A stretch of 64,000 nucleotides of DNA from Emydura subglobosa (Eukaryota; Chordata; Testudines; Chelidae). The notes beneath the pieces are model-generated. The model worked only from the letters and a program-made list of their open reading frames with translations, was not told the origin of the DNA and did not search any database. Positions 11,131 through 23,099 of this stretch are shown here, piece by piece. The first letter of the stretch is position 1. Each line of letters starts with the position of its first letter. The stretch spans positions 21,337,230-21,401,229 of the forward strand of contig ML679959.1 of NCBI GenBank assembly GCA_007922225.1, in the 5' to 3' direction. The position numbers were made by a program, and so were the translations under genes.

Positions 11131-11324
11131 ATGAGCAATGATGAAACAGACATAAGCATTGCCTGCATTCAGTCCCACCTGCAGTTTTCTATTTTCTCAG
11201 CTGCCTTGATGTACATCAACATGTTAGATTGTCCTGTTGTCATTTGAAGTCTACTTTATAGTGCAATATTAGCACCAAACTTTCAATTTATGCTGATGGT
11301 TATGATGTAACACCAGTCCAAAAA

Positions 11325-11412
11325 ATGGGCCAGCTTTTCAGCTGTAATACATCAGCATGGCCCTATAATCAATAAAATATGTGGATTTACACCAGCTGAG
11401 AATCTGGCCCAA
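11325..11412. repeat. Short palindromic repeat
   Basis: Left arm GGGCCAGCTTTTCAGCTG faces right arm CAGCTGAGAATCTGGCCC. The outer bases are nearly perfect reverse complements, with GTGGATTTACACC near the right arm. Confidence 0.65.
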
Positions 11413-14095
11413 ATGACTCTGGGTTATCATCATCGGCAATTAGCATTTCCATTGTTCAGTTTTCTGTCAGTCTCTTGTTATTATTCTTCCACAGTTTATG
11501 TTCTAGTCAGTGAATCTTTGTTCCATCCATTATAGCAAGTTGCTAGCATAGTTTTGGAGGAGTGGGGGCTCTTTTCCAAATCAGCTGCCTATTCTTAATA
11601 TATATACCACACTACTTCAGTTACATTTCACAGAGCTCCCACCTCCCACACGACAATCTACAAGTAGCTCAATTGCTTTGTGTAGCTCCGAATCAGCTGT
11701 TGCTGTGTCACCTGATGTTTAAAAGCTAGGTACCCAAAATTAGAGTATGAGATAGGACCGCTGTTGAAAGAATGCCGTCTTTCCACAATCTCATTGAATG
11801 GCTCCCTTTCTTAAGAAAAACCCAGAGCACTGTCACCAAATACCTATGAAGAGAGATGCCTGTTAATAGAACAGGTACTAAAATGAACGCAATGTAGTAC
11901 AGTAGGCAGTTTTTGTGCATCATACTTTGCCAAACCAGTTAAACAGAGCAGAGAAAGCCATAGGAATTGCATATATTACAGCAAGATGGAAATCCCTCAG
12001 ATACAGACTGTGATTCAAAGATTGTCTGAGACCTGAAAAGCTGTAGAGCATTCCCTCAGTTAGAAGTGCTGTTGCTTATTTTTGACCCAGGGCTATGGAA
12101 CTTCATGCCACATCTCAGATTTTACAACCTATTAAGAAACTGCTTCCTTGAGGTCTTTGTCAGGTGCTTCCCGCTGATTCACATTCTCAGTGACATCTGC
12201 TTATATCACGGTTACACTGGTTAATAACCTGTCCATGAGAAGCTGGGAATATGCCACAAATCACCAGCATGGAAGAGTTTACATTTCAGCTTCCCTATTG
12301 GATTCAAAGTTCAGATGACAAACTCATCAGGGACATACGGCTCTCTGACTGTTAGAAAAATCTGCTACCACTGGAGACCTATTCATCTTCCGAAAGGAGA
12401 TGGTGTGCCTTGATGAAGATGATGGCTTTGCAATGGGAAATGACTATTGTCTCTGCCATCGACCCTTGCCATTAAAATGCTATTGACTTACCCTCTGCAA
12501 AAACAGGGGAGAACAATTCAGTTCGTAGGAAAGTCAATGGGAGTTTTTCCTGAGGAAGGAGTATTGATGGATCAAGTCCCAAAGGGTTCTTACCAAGATG
12601 TCTTCCTTATTCTGCATGTGGAAACTTCACTGATGTCAATGGAAGTACAGTGTGCACAGAAAGAGTGTAGAATATGCACAATATGGATTAGGCAAGAGAA
12701 TAATCACAATTTGATAATATCTTACAATGATACAGCATAAAGAATGCTTCAAAAAAAGGTTGAACGTTGTATGGAGGACTCACCTCACCCACTGCTGTCA
12801 TGCAGCCTCCTCCTGGACTATGTAACAGTTTAGCTCAGAAAGTGAGGATTGATTCTACAGGGAATTGTAGCTAGAATTGCCCAGGCTGTAACGTTTCTGT
12901 TAATTGATTGAATGTGCATGCCATCACTAGGTAGCAAATGTTTGCGTGTGCAAATGTAAAATTGGATTTCTCTTTAATCGCCATCCAAAAGCACGTATGT
13001 TTTGCTCTCGGTGAACATCCATGCCAGTAAATCTCAACAACTTAAATATTTGTAGAAAGGGAACACAAAAGGGGCATAAATATCATTGAAGCATTTACAA
13101 GAAGAATTCGCAAAACATTTTTAGCACCATTAACGTATCTTTAAAATGAACCAGGTTACCTGACTGTCCTTGGGCTTTTTTGTGGATTAGCTTTCCTGTT
13201 TGCTGATAGGTATTAGCAGGGCACCTCAGTAGGCTAGTGTCAGTGCATTAAGGCTATGGTGAAATATGCATTCGACAGCTATGGTGCAAGCCTCAGTAGG
13301 AATACCATAGATAGGTCTCTGTTCAGCTCTGCTCCTAAAACAGAGCATACCCTTCCCCAGACAAATGTACCTTAAGAAAGAGTTAGAATAATCTTCCATA
13401 TTGTTCATATTATTCATTCACCCTGCACGAAAGGCCAAGGTGAACGCAAAGAACCAGTACAAGGCATAGGCACTAAAGCACCACTTAACCCTTTAGAAAT
13501 AGCCCTTCTGACAGCCTTCTGAATTTCATCCTCTGAGATTTCTTCCCCCACCATCTCCACTCACGTTATGTTGTTTTCTATGACGTTAGAAAACTACTAG
13601 TACATTCACAACCTCCATTCAGCAAACAGACTCAATGATCATTTTCTTTAACTTCCTTTGAGCTTCTCACATTAGAGGTTGTACTTTCACAAGTACATTT
13701 CCCCAGTAAGAGATTTCTCTGCCATTTTATATTGGATGCAATATAATTTAGAATTCCTTTTGGAAGATCTCATTATGAGAAAAGAAATGTATATGTTTCC
13801 TCCTTTTTATTCTTAACGTTATACTGACCTCTAGAGTAGAAAGAGCTGTACATCTGGCAAAAAAGCTGGATAACTAAAAAAGCACAGGAAATTAATGTAA
13901 AAAGTTTTAAGCAAGTTTTGATTAATTCAATCTCTAGTCCACATGCTTTATGTTGCAGATAGTAACCTAACCCTTGACCACCAAAGGGGTGGAGGTGTGA
14001 CTTTGAGGATCAATATATTATTTATGCTCATCTTCCATATTTCATGGAGTATCCTAGACTCACTTTTATCCTCAGTTTCATAATTTCCTCTTTAA
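11413..14095. other. Unique non-coding stretch
   Basis: No gene or recognisable interspersed repeat. The longest open frame (12447-12740, 97 codons) shows no domain and is likely chance. Confidence 0.5.
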
Positions 14096-14235
14096 AACAA
14101 ACTTTCATAATTTATAATGAATAATTTAATAAATAAAAAGTTTAGATTAAATTAAAATAAAACATAAATATTTAAATATTAAACATAAATTAAAAATAAA
14201 TAATGGAATAAATAAAATAATTAAAACAAGCTTTT
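14096..14235. repeat. A/T-rich low-complexity tract
   Basis: Dense AAATAAAT/TTAAAT units, almost free of G and C. Confidence 0.85.
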
Positions 14236-14859
14236 ATAATTTCCTTTTTAAAACAAACAAACAAAGGTGTAGTAACTTCATAGAGGGCTTAAGTTCTGCG
14301 CCCATTCGGGGTTACTTGTCTTTTGCCTTAAAACAATTGCTGCAAACATCCATATGGCCATATGTAGGATATTGTGTAGGATTTTCTGACTTTAAGTTTG
14401 TTGATGTCCTTCCTTGTTTTCTGTGTTGTTTTATCTGTGAATCTGTCAGTGGGCCAAAACTATCAGTTAAAAAGATCTTAAATACCAGTGTAATTTTTGT
14501 ATTAAAAAGCTTTCAACGTTTTTTGTTTTGAGGGATAAAGCAAAGGCACAAAAATATTTTAACCTGTGCAGCTCCTAGCCTTTTTCTGAAAAACGCCCCA
14601 AACTGCCCAGATTTGAGCGTCTTTAGGGGCACCAAATACTTTCAGTTTAAGAACTCATAAGACTCAATATGAAAATAGCCTCTATGTATTAGCACCTTGG
14701 TATCCCTAAAATAGTCACATGGCCTCTGCTAGTAATTCACCTAAGGTGTGCCATCATTCCCAGAGGCAGAGCAGAAGAACTGCTTTACCCATCGAAGGCC
14801 AGTTGGTGCCTACTAGACAGAACTGCATTAAAGCTTTAGGAGGGACAGTACATCCCTGT

Positions 14860-15185
14860 TATCTCCACTGTGCCTGACAGCGCAGCACAAAACTCTTAGG
14901 AGGATATAGCATGTGCTCCTTTCTAAGGCTGGCCAGCTCCGCTGGCTGGTGCAGAGAGGCCGGGGTTATGGCTAGAACTTTATAGCTGGGAGCAGGAGAG
15001 ACTACATCTGTGGCTTGGTCCGGAAGGGGAGCAGGAATGCACAAGATGAGATGAAGACTCTTCGCACTTTCCCCCTCTCCTTGTTCACCTATAACCACTC
15101 CAAACTTGGGCCGTGGGTAGGGTTTGAAGCTATGACCTTCCAATGTCAAGGCCTGAGTTTTTAATCCCTTGAACTAAAGGAATAA
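14860..15185 (-). mobile_element. tRNA-derived SINE candidate
   Basis: On the minus strand, the start reads TTTAGTTCAAGGGATTAA (A-box-like). About 30 bases later comes AGCTTCAAACCCT (B-box-like, compare GGTTCRANNCC). This is the usual internal Pol III promoter of a tRNA-derived SINE head. The body toward 14860 is not recognised. No clear A-tail or target duplication is visible. Confidence 0.5.
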
Positions 15186-15879
15186 TGCTGTTAGATGTAG
15201 TATACTCGTATCCTTTTATGGATAAACCACTAGAAGGAAACGAAGACCTAATCTCTCCTGGTATGTTTTACACACCCATGCAGGGCATTCCCGCAGGCTG
15301 GCCCAAATGAAAGTGATGAATGCTAGCCCTTTGCCGGTGCATTTTCCGGGGCACCCCATAAATGAAATGCAGTTTGTGTTAGACCTGTGACATTTAAAGG
15401 GTTAATTCTACCTGTAGCAGCAAATGGGGCTTCCCCCTTCCCTGCCTGATGAGCAGTTTTTGGAATACGGAGACGTTGAAGCCATGGCGAGAGGGCGTCC
15501 CAAGAACAGTACTGGAAATGCTGGGAAAAAACTAATAGATACAAAAAAAACCCCACCAAAATGAGCTGCTCAAGGGCAAAAATCAATATGTGCATCTCAG
15601 TTATTTGTAGGTCTGATCCCTGGACTTGGGAGAAATAAAACAAGGAATGTTTTTATTTTTTGGATGCCTCTTGTTCAGGCAGGGGAATTGGAGCTAGCAG
15701 CCCAGGAGACTGTGGCTGGAATTCCAAAACTACCACAAAAAAAACAAGGAGAGAAAAAAAGGCCATGGCATGGAGGGGAGGGAGATGACGGAGGGGGTGG
15801 GGCGAGAAGAGGAGTGAGGTTATCAAGAAATGAAGCACAGAGCCAGACGCTCTCACTAACTGAGCATTTTCATTTATGT

Positions 15880-16172
15880 GCTAGTAGAGCCTGCAGGATC
15901 AGGGCCACATTGTGGTAGGTGCTGTACAAACATATAGCAAGAGCCACTCGCCACCCTAAAGACCAGACAAAGGGTGGAGGAAAGAAAAGGATGTGTTACT
16001 ATTCCCATTTTACAGATGGGGAACTGAGGGATAGACAGTTGAAGTGACTCAGCTAAGGTCACACAGTTTTTGGCGGAGCCAAGAACTGATCCTGATTTTC
16101 TGAGTCCCACTCCAGTTCCTGAACCACAAGGACCTTCTTCCTCCCTAGCACCCACTACCCTAGTAGCATGCC
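15880..16172 (-). mobile_element. MIR-like SINE, antisense
   Basis: In the plus strand the element reads as its complement. GTGCTGTACAAACATATAGC is followed by CCCATTTTACAGATGGGGAA, CTGAGGGATAGACAG, GTGACTCAGCTAAGGTCACA and TGAGTCCCACTCCAGTTCC. This is the order expected for an antisense MIR/CORE-type SINE with its 3' end first. It is clearly degraded. Confidence 0.75.
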
Positions 16173-16584
16173 ACAGGAATAGCCCAAACAATACAGAGCA
16201 AATTTTGCTCTAGGTCACGAATGTCAGACTCATTTTTCTCTTGTGGAATCACAAAAATTCAGACAGGATGCCTTAGACTGGAACTGTGATAGAAATGCTA
16301 AATTCGGGCAGGATGTCTTAGAACTACAATAGAAATGCAAAATCGTTGGTCTATGTTGTAAGACGTTAACTACCTTTGTAGCCGCACCCAGCCGTACCTT
16401 GTCAGATAGATAACAAGTGACTGTATGTGACTCAGGACTCACTGGCACCGGGAGAATCACTGGGACATGCTGGCACCGGGAGACCCCCATTGTGTGTTAT
16501 AAGTACTCCAGGTGCGGTAAATGACCTGTTAAGTATCAGAAACTCCACTATACGATCTATATGTAAAAAGGAATCTTAAAAACC

Positions 16585-16592
16585 TATATAAG
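16585..16592 (+). promoter_or_regulatory. TATA box of the solo LTR
   Basis: TATATAAG, 106 bp upstream of the LTR poly(A) signal. It would place initiation near 16615 on the plus strand. Activity is unknown. Confidence 0.6.
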
Positions 16593-16690
16593 CCATCTGT
16601 ATTTTGTACCAAGGCGAAGTTCCAGAGATCAGCACAGGGACGTGTTGTCTGGGCTTCCCTATAGCTATAGCTTCCTGTGTGTATGTCACA

Positions 16691-16696
16691 ATTAAA
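16691..16696 (+). terminator. Poly(A) signal of the solo LTR
   Basis: ATTAAA, the common variant signal, 52 bp before the LTR end. Confidence 0.5.
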
Positions 16697-16752
16697 GTTC
16701 TACTCGATCCAACCCTAAAAGAGAAGCTGCGTGACCTTTTCCATGACACTCT

Positions 16753-19336
16753 ATCTTAGACTTCCCGGGCTCCTCCAGGGTCCCTAGCTACAGAAAGTCC
16801 AGCTGAAGTGGGGCTGTGGTAGCACAAGGAGCCCATGATTTTAGAAGCAGCACAACCCCCACATTTGGCAGCATGAGAAAGGAGGAAGCATGGGCAAGGC
16901 ATGAATTAGTGCAGCAGCCCCGGCTGACAGCACCTATAGAGAGCACCAGCAGCAGTTTAAAGCTACTCGACCTAGCAAAACGCCTGAGAGAGAGCAGATA
17001 CTGGCTTTCCATTCTCAGAGGTGAATTTCATAGCCCCCTGTCTTTCCCTCACCCACTACCAACAGAAGTCTGGGTTAAGCATGATGCCTTGTGGAGCTCC
17101 CATTTAGATGATACCACCTCTGAACCAGCCCCTACCCAGGGCTCTTACTTAAGGACTTGAGGGTGCCCCATTAAACCCAACAGGAGTTTTTTTATTGAAT
17201 TGCAATAGCAGTAGAATGGAGACATAAAGGCTCTGGAGGGCATTAGCAAGTCCTTCAGGAAGTGCCTTGAAGGACTTACTTTTCCCGTTGTGTATTCTGT
17301 CTGTCCTAACACGACAGCTAAGTGTTTATATGTTACATGACAGACGTTGTCTATGTTAAAAACCATCACTAACCTCTACGCTTTGGAAAATGATAAACGT
17401 TCTCACCAAAGCTCTAGTTATATTTTCCATTAGTTGCAGCACCATTTGCTGAAGGAAATCCTTTGGGTGAGGCATGTACGCATTTTTTTTTTTTTTTTTA
17501 AATCTCAGCATCATCATTTGAAGCATGGGGACTAGGTTATCTCTGTTTCAAGAGCATCTCAGTTGACCATCTGTTATTGTTACTGTACTTCCCTCTTTAG
17601 GATTTTCAGGGTCTTTCTTTTAATAAAATAACTATCACTATTTTTGTGCTTTGAATTTTTTTTTTTTTGTCTGCTTCTATTTTTCACCTTCCGCCTTGTA
17701 AAGTTTTTGTGTTCTGAGTCTTCCTAGCGTCAGGGGAAAAACAGAAACCTCTTACTGGTCATTATTTTCTACTCTTTCCTTTGTTTAATCAGGTCTTGGA
17801 TCTTATGATGGGAAGCAGAAGGCAATGATTTTGGATTTCTGTAAGGCAATCTGGAGGAAATTCTCACTGATACATTTTAATTAAGGCAACAGAGACGTGA
17901 CACACTGGATGTTAGGTTTCTGCTTTTATAAGGATTAGGGATGTGTGCTGGGTTTGTCCTGAGGGCTGTTCAATGTCGTGTAAATGTAAACACTGAACTA
18001 CAGTTCCCTAAACTCCTTATTACACAGTCACCTGTACTTTGCAAACACGGTGATGAGTCTTTCCCTGCCATCAGTGAGGAACAAGAGAAGCTCGCTGTGC
18101 ATTTGGCTGCTGGTATATATGGTTAGACTTAATGGTGCCGGGGGGGGCAAATGCTGAATAAAACACATAGAAGGTGAAAGAGGAGGAGAATATTTCCCTT
18201 GTGCCAAGGGAAATGAGTGCACAGATGAAGTTGCTATATGGGTTTGGAAATACAAAACTAGAGTTTAGCAGGACAAATTAATTGTGGCAAGTAAATTATC
18301 CAAAGAATTTAGCCCTTTTATCTGGCTATAAATCATCTGCAAAAACTGACTCCACTTTTCTATTTGTGAATATTCAGCCTATGGGTCATTCACATATTAT
18401 TAACTTTGACTACTCGGTAGTCTTTGTGGTATGCAATTGATCATCTAAGTCACATTGTGTTGTTCCTACTACCTGATTCAATGACTGAGGCTATTTAAAC
18501 CGGGAAATGCAGAACAAGTGACAAATAACGATTAAACAGTGAATAAATGCATGATGAAGAGTAAAACACTTGTTTGAGCACAAATATCCAAACAGCTGTT
18601 TGTATGAAAGACAGCAATTGTCCCCAAAACATCCTGTGAACAAAAAGTCTGCTGGGATGAACATTGGAGAATAGTTAACAATAAGGGGTAAGAAAGTTGT
18701 TAAACCAAACAGCCACTTGGAACTCAGAAAAATATTTTGTGAAATGAACATTGTTTTTTGCTGCAATCAACCAGCTCTAGGAAGATTTTATGAAGCACAA
18801 AACTTAGCCTTGTCAGACATCTAAATCTGTTCTCTTGGAAGGATTTAAGGAACTTTGATATGCTGAAAAAGCGTCTCAGAGAAGAGGGGGGGAAAAACCT
18901 TGGCACAGACATACTTCCTATTCTTTCCATCTTGAAAAACATCTTTGAAGAAAGAATGACAACCTTCCCATTACATCCAGACTCCTGACTGAAGGAGACA
19001 CAAGCTGTGGATCCAAAAGTTCCCTCACACAATGTCCCTGGGTGATTACTGTGGGTGTAATTTGCCTGGATTAATGTTTTTAAAATTCGCTGTTGGATAC
19101 TGCTCTGTTCCTCACTGTGTAAAGAAGGAAAGTATCTGAGCCAAGCTTCTATAGAGATATGCCTTTAAATTGCACGGCCATTCATTTATCTTAGTTCCTA
19201 CCTGCTTTCTACTAAACATTGAGCTGTATTTGCAATTCAAATTTAGTACAGTCTGATCCAAAACCCACTGAATTGAAACTAAGGGGAATCTTTCCATTGG
19301 ATTAAATAGGCTTTGGACCAGGCTCGGGAGACAGAT
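16753..19336. other. Unique A/T-rich non-coding stretch
   Basis: No gene recognised. Open frames up to 114 codons lack domains. T runs occur at about 17484-17500 and 17658-17669. A perfect 10-bp stem with a 3-base loop (ATTTCCCTTG-TGC-CAAGGGAAAT) lies at 18192-18214. Confidence 0.5.
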
Positions 19337-19460
19337 TTTCAGAAAATCTCAGGGCTAGTTTCAAGTGCTCAGCAGTCATAACTGGTGCTATATTTTTAAA
19401 AGAAGCTTAGAGCCCATTGAGGCACCTAAATAAAGGGCTAGATTTTCAAAGGCGTTCACT
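19337..19460. repeat. TTTTCAAA-type palindromic repeat, degraded
   Basis: Contains GATTTTCAGAAAATCTCAGG near the start and GGCTAGATTTTCAAAGGCG at the end, with GTGCTCAGCAGTCATAACTGG between. This resembles the family seen intact at 43640-43737. Confidence 0.45.
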
Positions 19461-20251
19461 TCCAGCACTTCCTGCTGGACATCTGTGGCCAATTTTCATG
19501 GAGTGAGGAGTTCTTTTGAAATTCTGGCCACTTATTTTGAACATTTTGTCTTATGTGTCTCAAGCAAGTAGTATAATTTTCAGCCTTTGAAAGAAAAAAA
19601 ATATTAACTGGCATCCAAGCCTGTATTGGTTCCAAAGACATTACTAATGAAAAACAACCACTAAATTCAGAGGAAAGAAAAACAAGTAAACGTTAAAAGA
19701 AAATGATGCTCTAGAAATAATCTAATAATGCTTTCATTATATTCAAACTTGCACCAAACTGTTAAAATAATGGGCCTCTCATATTTACTTACTAGTTTCA
19801 AAATAGTGCTATCAACTCAAAAGATAGTTGAAGAGTGTGTGCATACCAAAGGGTATCCCAGACAACTACAGCATTTCCCATGGCAACCACTTTTATGAAC
19901 GCATAGAAAAATGTAAATAAGGACTTTGTCATGTTATTCTGAATAAAAATTCCTATAGACCAGACACCCCAGAGATCTGAACTCTGTAATAATCTAGCCA
20001 CCTATTAGCCTAGTTTGAAAGAATGATTTTCCACACAGCATTTTTGTTTCTTTTATGGCAGAAAAAAAGTTTCCTTTATTTAATAGTTCATATTCTATTT
20101 TAGGGCTTGTTCGTGCAAAGGAGACAGGGCTCTCATCTTGCTAATAGGTGCTGCAATGGGCGTCACGCAGTGTTTCTTGTATACCCTGTCAGCATGAAAC
20201 ACACTCACTCTTCTAACTGGTTCTTAATGCTATTCAACAAGATCAATCTCT

Positions 20252-20560
20252 TAATAATACCTGGCACTTATATAGCACTTATATTCACAAAGCACTGAAT
20301 AAACTTGAGGACAAACTGGTCTCTGGTGTCTCTCTACTGAATTAACTAGAATGACATTAGGACGAATCTGGATCATTAACAAATCATTTACCCCTACAAA
20401 GCCCCTGGGAGGCAGGTCTGACCCTGATTTTGCAGATGAGAAAATGGAGGGAGAGAGGTGAAGGGACTTAGCCAAGGACACACAAAGTCAATGCCAAGTC
20501 TGGGGTCACAGGGTAATTTTGAACCAAACTGTGGGGTCAACCGATTGCCAGCTGAACCAC
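20252..20560 (-). mobile_element. MIR-like SINE, antisense
   Basis: Plus-strand landmarks are TTATATAGCACTTATATTCACAAAGCACT, here seen in parts, then GATTTTGCAGATGAGAAAATGG, AGAGGTGAAGGGACTTAGCC, AAGGACACACAAAGTC and TTTTGAACCAAACTG. Order and spacing match an antisense MIR-type SINE with a body insertion of about 80 bp. Confidence 0.7.
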
Positions 20561-21382
20561 CAAGCTCTATCCCCTTATTTCTGCAGCCCATGGTGTACCA
20601 TCACACCTTTGCATTCACTGTGCAATCAATAACTGTTTTTAACACAGGCATACAGAATCAAATATTAGGGTGTCTCTTCCCCATGCCAGGAGCTCACTTC
20701 ACATGCCCAATGCGGGAGCCTCTTCCCACCCACAGAAAGACCTCTACTCTTTTTGGTTTCAGGGTGGGCCTAGAAGGTTGATTTCTTTAACTCCCCCAAC
20801 ATGATGCAGGCTTGGTGGGAGGTGCATCACTTGGAAAACAGGACTCTGTCTCCCTCTGGCTTCCCCTGCTGGTTGAGAGTAATGCAGCTGAGCTGAGCTC
20901 CCTCCCTCCAGCTTCTAGGTGGTTCACATGGGGAGTTGGCAGCAGTGAGTGATACACCCTGTTGAGGAGGGAAATCCTTTGGGCTCTGGGATTGCTCTCT
21001 CTTTTCCTTTCCCCTACTCCTTTCCAACAGGCTGGGAAAGGTAGAAAAGCACTTTTGTCACTACCTACTGGACCCTAAATATTCCTACATCATTGTATCC
21101 AGAGAGATAATTTGGAGGGGATCTTCTGAATGGTTTACCAGGGGACCAGTCTCCTAAGCCAGGCTTACGGCTCAGAAACTATAGTTACCCTCTTTTTGTG
21201 CATGTGGAAGGCACTTGAAGGGTTAGGACAACAATGAAAAGAAGTAGCCCTTCAGGAAAGGGACTGTCTGTCTCTTTGTTCTGGGTGTCTACAGTGCCTT
21301 GCTCAATGGGGCCCTGCTCTATGCCTTGGGGATCTGGGTTCTGCTGTAATACAAATAAGTATAAAAAATTAACACTAAGGGA

Positions 21383-21462
21383 CAGATCCTCATCTCCTGT
21401 AAATCAACATAGCTCCATTGATGTGAATGGAGCTACAGTGGTTTGCAGCTGCTGAGGATCTG
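21383..21462. repeat. 80-bp palindromic repeat
   Basis: The ends CAGATCCTCA (21383-21392) and TGAGGATCTG (21453-21462) are perfect reverse complements. A second inner pair, AGCTCCATT and AATGGAGCT, surrounds the centre. The transcript would fold into a two-stage hairpin. Confidence 0.8.
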
Positions 21463-21977
21463 GCTCTGTGTGTGTCTGAAGCACTGTTTACCCTGGAGGG
21501 AAAACACACTGTCACCTTTTACATCTTTTCAGGACGTCCCCTCCTCTTTTCCCCTTCTGTTCATGGCTTCAGTGACTGATCTCAAAGGTTCGAACAACCT
21601 ACAAGCCTCCTTTCCTCTTCTCCTCACCCTTTATCTTTGCTTGTGGAAGGTTCTCTAATGTTGCTCTCTAAGAAATAGTGAAAGTCAGCCAGAAACATAA
21701 GACTCCTATGTAAAATGACCTGATTATGTCCAGGCGGCTCATTTAGGACCTGAGCCAAAGGCCAACAAAGTCAGCGAAATGATCCCCCCAGTATTTCAGA
21801 GCAGTAAAGAAAGGAGATTTGAACTGTGGGTACAAAATTACATCACTGTCTGGAGCACTTTGATAACGGACAACGCATGTCTGAATCCAGTGAGGTTCTG
21901 GCTGCCCCCTGTGCGACGTGTTGAGCGCATAGGCATGCGTATGGGGTGTGCCGGGTATGCCCAGGCACACCCTAATG

Positions 21978-22260
21978 CTGGGGTTTCAAACACACCGCCT
22001 GGCCCGCAAACCTTTTGTATCCGTCCCACGAACCAAGCTCATGCTGGAGGGTAGAGCTGTCACCGAAAGAGTGGAGGGTGTGCGATTTCTCGGCAGATGG
22101 CTAGACCCAGCGAGCTGCCGCCAAAAAAGAAGGAGCCGTGAGATTTTGCAGCGGGTGGTATCTGCTGCCAAAATACCCTTTATCGCGACATTTCTCGGCG
22201 GAGACTAGGACGCGGCGAGAATTCCACCGGCGGGTAATTCAAATGTGTTTGACACCCCGA
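21978..22260. mobile_element. hAT-like MITE candidate
   Basis: The left end CTGGGGTTTCAAACACA and the right end GTGTTTGACACCCC are near-perfect inverted repeats. They resemble the CAGGGGTGTCAAACACA ends I associate with reptile hAT MITEs. The body is GC- and CpG-rich and non-coding. A 13-bp direct repeat GCACACCCTAATG lies immediately left (21965-21977) and again at 22278-22290, 18 bp beyond the apparent right end. Its origin is unclear. The last bases of the right TIR seem mutated. Confidence 0.55.
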
Positions 22261-22315
22261 ATGACAATTCTCTGGGTGCACACCCTAATGAAATGTGCTG
22301 CGCACACCTCTGGTT

Positions 22316-22384
22316 GAGCGCCCTCAGTTCCAAATGAGATCTGCCAGAGTTGAGAGCGCTCAGCACATTGCAGAATTGGGCCTT
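22316..22384. repeat. Half of a palindromic repeat
   Basis: GAGAGCGCTCAGCACATTGC followed by AGAATTGGGCC is the right arm of a hairpin repeat of the GCTCAGCA type, also visible at 36812-36880. Confidence 0.4.
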
Positions 22385-22774
22385 TAATTGCTCCATGTTA
22401 CAAGATGGAATAGATTATCTTTTGTTACTTATTTCCAAAGGATTAGAAAGATAACTGCCAAAAAAAACCTCAACCAAACCTTAATTACATTTCTCCTAAG
22501 CTTGATGCTTTCTAACATTTTCCAGAACATCTTTTTATTGCTTTTATTAGCTTCTTCGAAAAAAACAAGTCTGCAGCCCAAAGAGCGCAATCTATTCTTG
22601 TTTCATTTGTTTGGAATTCTTTATCTGCTTCTCTTCATTGGGAGCCGCTCATGGAAGATGAGGAGAAAAATACTGTCTAAGCGCTGAATATTGTTGCATT
22701 GGCCAGTAATTAAAGGCTGAAAAATCTATCGTCTGATTTATGTGTGTATATATAACACGTAAAATATGTTTAAA

Positions 22775-22972
22775 CAGAGGTTCTCAACTTTTCTTTCTCA
22801 GGCTCCCCTCAACATGGCACTGGGGCTCCTGATTTCAGTCTGCAGGGTGCTGGGGGATTCGGGGCTCCCCCCCTGCAGGATGCTAGGGTTTAGCCAGGTG
22901 GGACACAGGGGCTCAGGGCTCATGACCCCCCCTGAAAAGGCTTGTGGCCCCCCACTTGGTTGAGATCTACTG
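22775..22972. mobile_element. hAT-type MITE, 198 bp
   Basis: The ends CAGAGGTTCTCAACTT and, in reverse, CAGTAGATCTCAACCAA are inverted repeats of the CAGNGGTTCTCAAC type used by Charlie-like hAT elements. Flanks TGTTTAAA (22767-22774) and TGTTAAAG (22973-22980) fit an 8-bp target duplication with one indel. The body is GC-rich with GGGCTC units and codes for nothing. It sits 18 bp left of the dispersed TIR copy at 22991. Confidence 0.78.
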
Positions 22973-22990
22973 TGTTAAAGAAACATTATT

Positions 22991-23098
22991 AAGAAGTTAG
23001 GAAATGCCAGAATTATGGTTGCCTGTGCAATCTTAATTTGCCCCCCTTGTACATGTGTATTATGATAGTCTTTAATTAAATGACGACATGCTATTTTC
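22991..23098 (+). mobile_element. Isolated copy of the long-TIR element end
   Basis: AAGAAGTTAGGAAATGCC opens a 108-bp stretch, matching the left arm of the 4562-5246 element through GTGCAATCTTAATTTG and TTTAATTAAATGACGACATG. The opposing arm is not present nearby. Instead the sequence runs straight into the C-rich block at 23100. Confidence 0.7.
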
Positions 23099-23099
23099 T

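Larger units (their letters stand above)
16238..16752 (+). mobile_element. Solo LTR of an endogenous retrovirus-like element (LTR 16242-16748)
   Basis: The 507-bp LTR starts TGTGGAATCA and ends CCATGACA, with TGT/ACA ends. It is flanked on both sides by CTCT (16238-16241 and 16749-16752), a 4-bp target duplication. U3 holds two imperfect direct repeats of about 45 bp (16256-16300 and 16301-16344). It also holds a second pair CTGGCACCGGGAGA (about 16441-16454 and 16469-16482), which look like enhancer repeats. A TATA box TATATAAG lies at 16585-16592 and an ATTAAA poly(A) signal at 16691-16696, in the right order for U3-R-U5. No internal viral genes remain on either side, as expected after LTR-LTR recombination. 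The 4-bp duplication fits gammaretrovirus-like elements. Confidence 0.82.

Noticed and set aside
18192..18214. Perfect 10-bp stem with a 3-base loop as a microRNA precursor
   Set aside because: Far too short for a microRNA hairpin, and no flanking pairing was seen.
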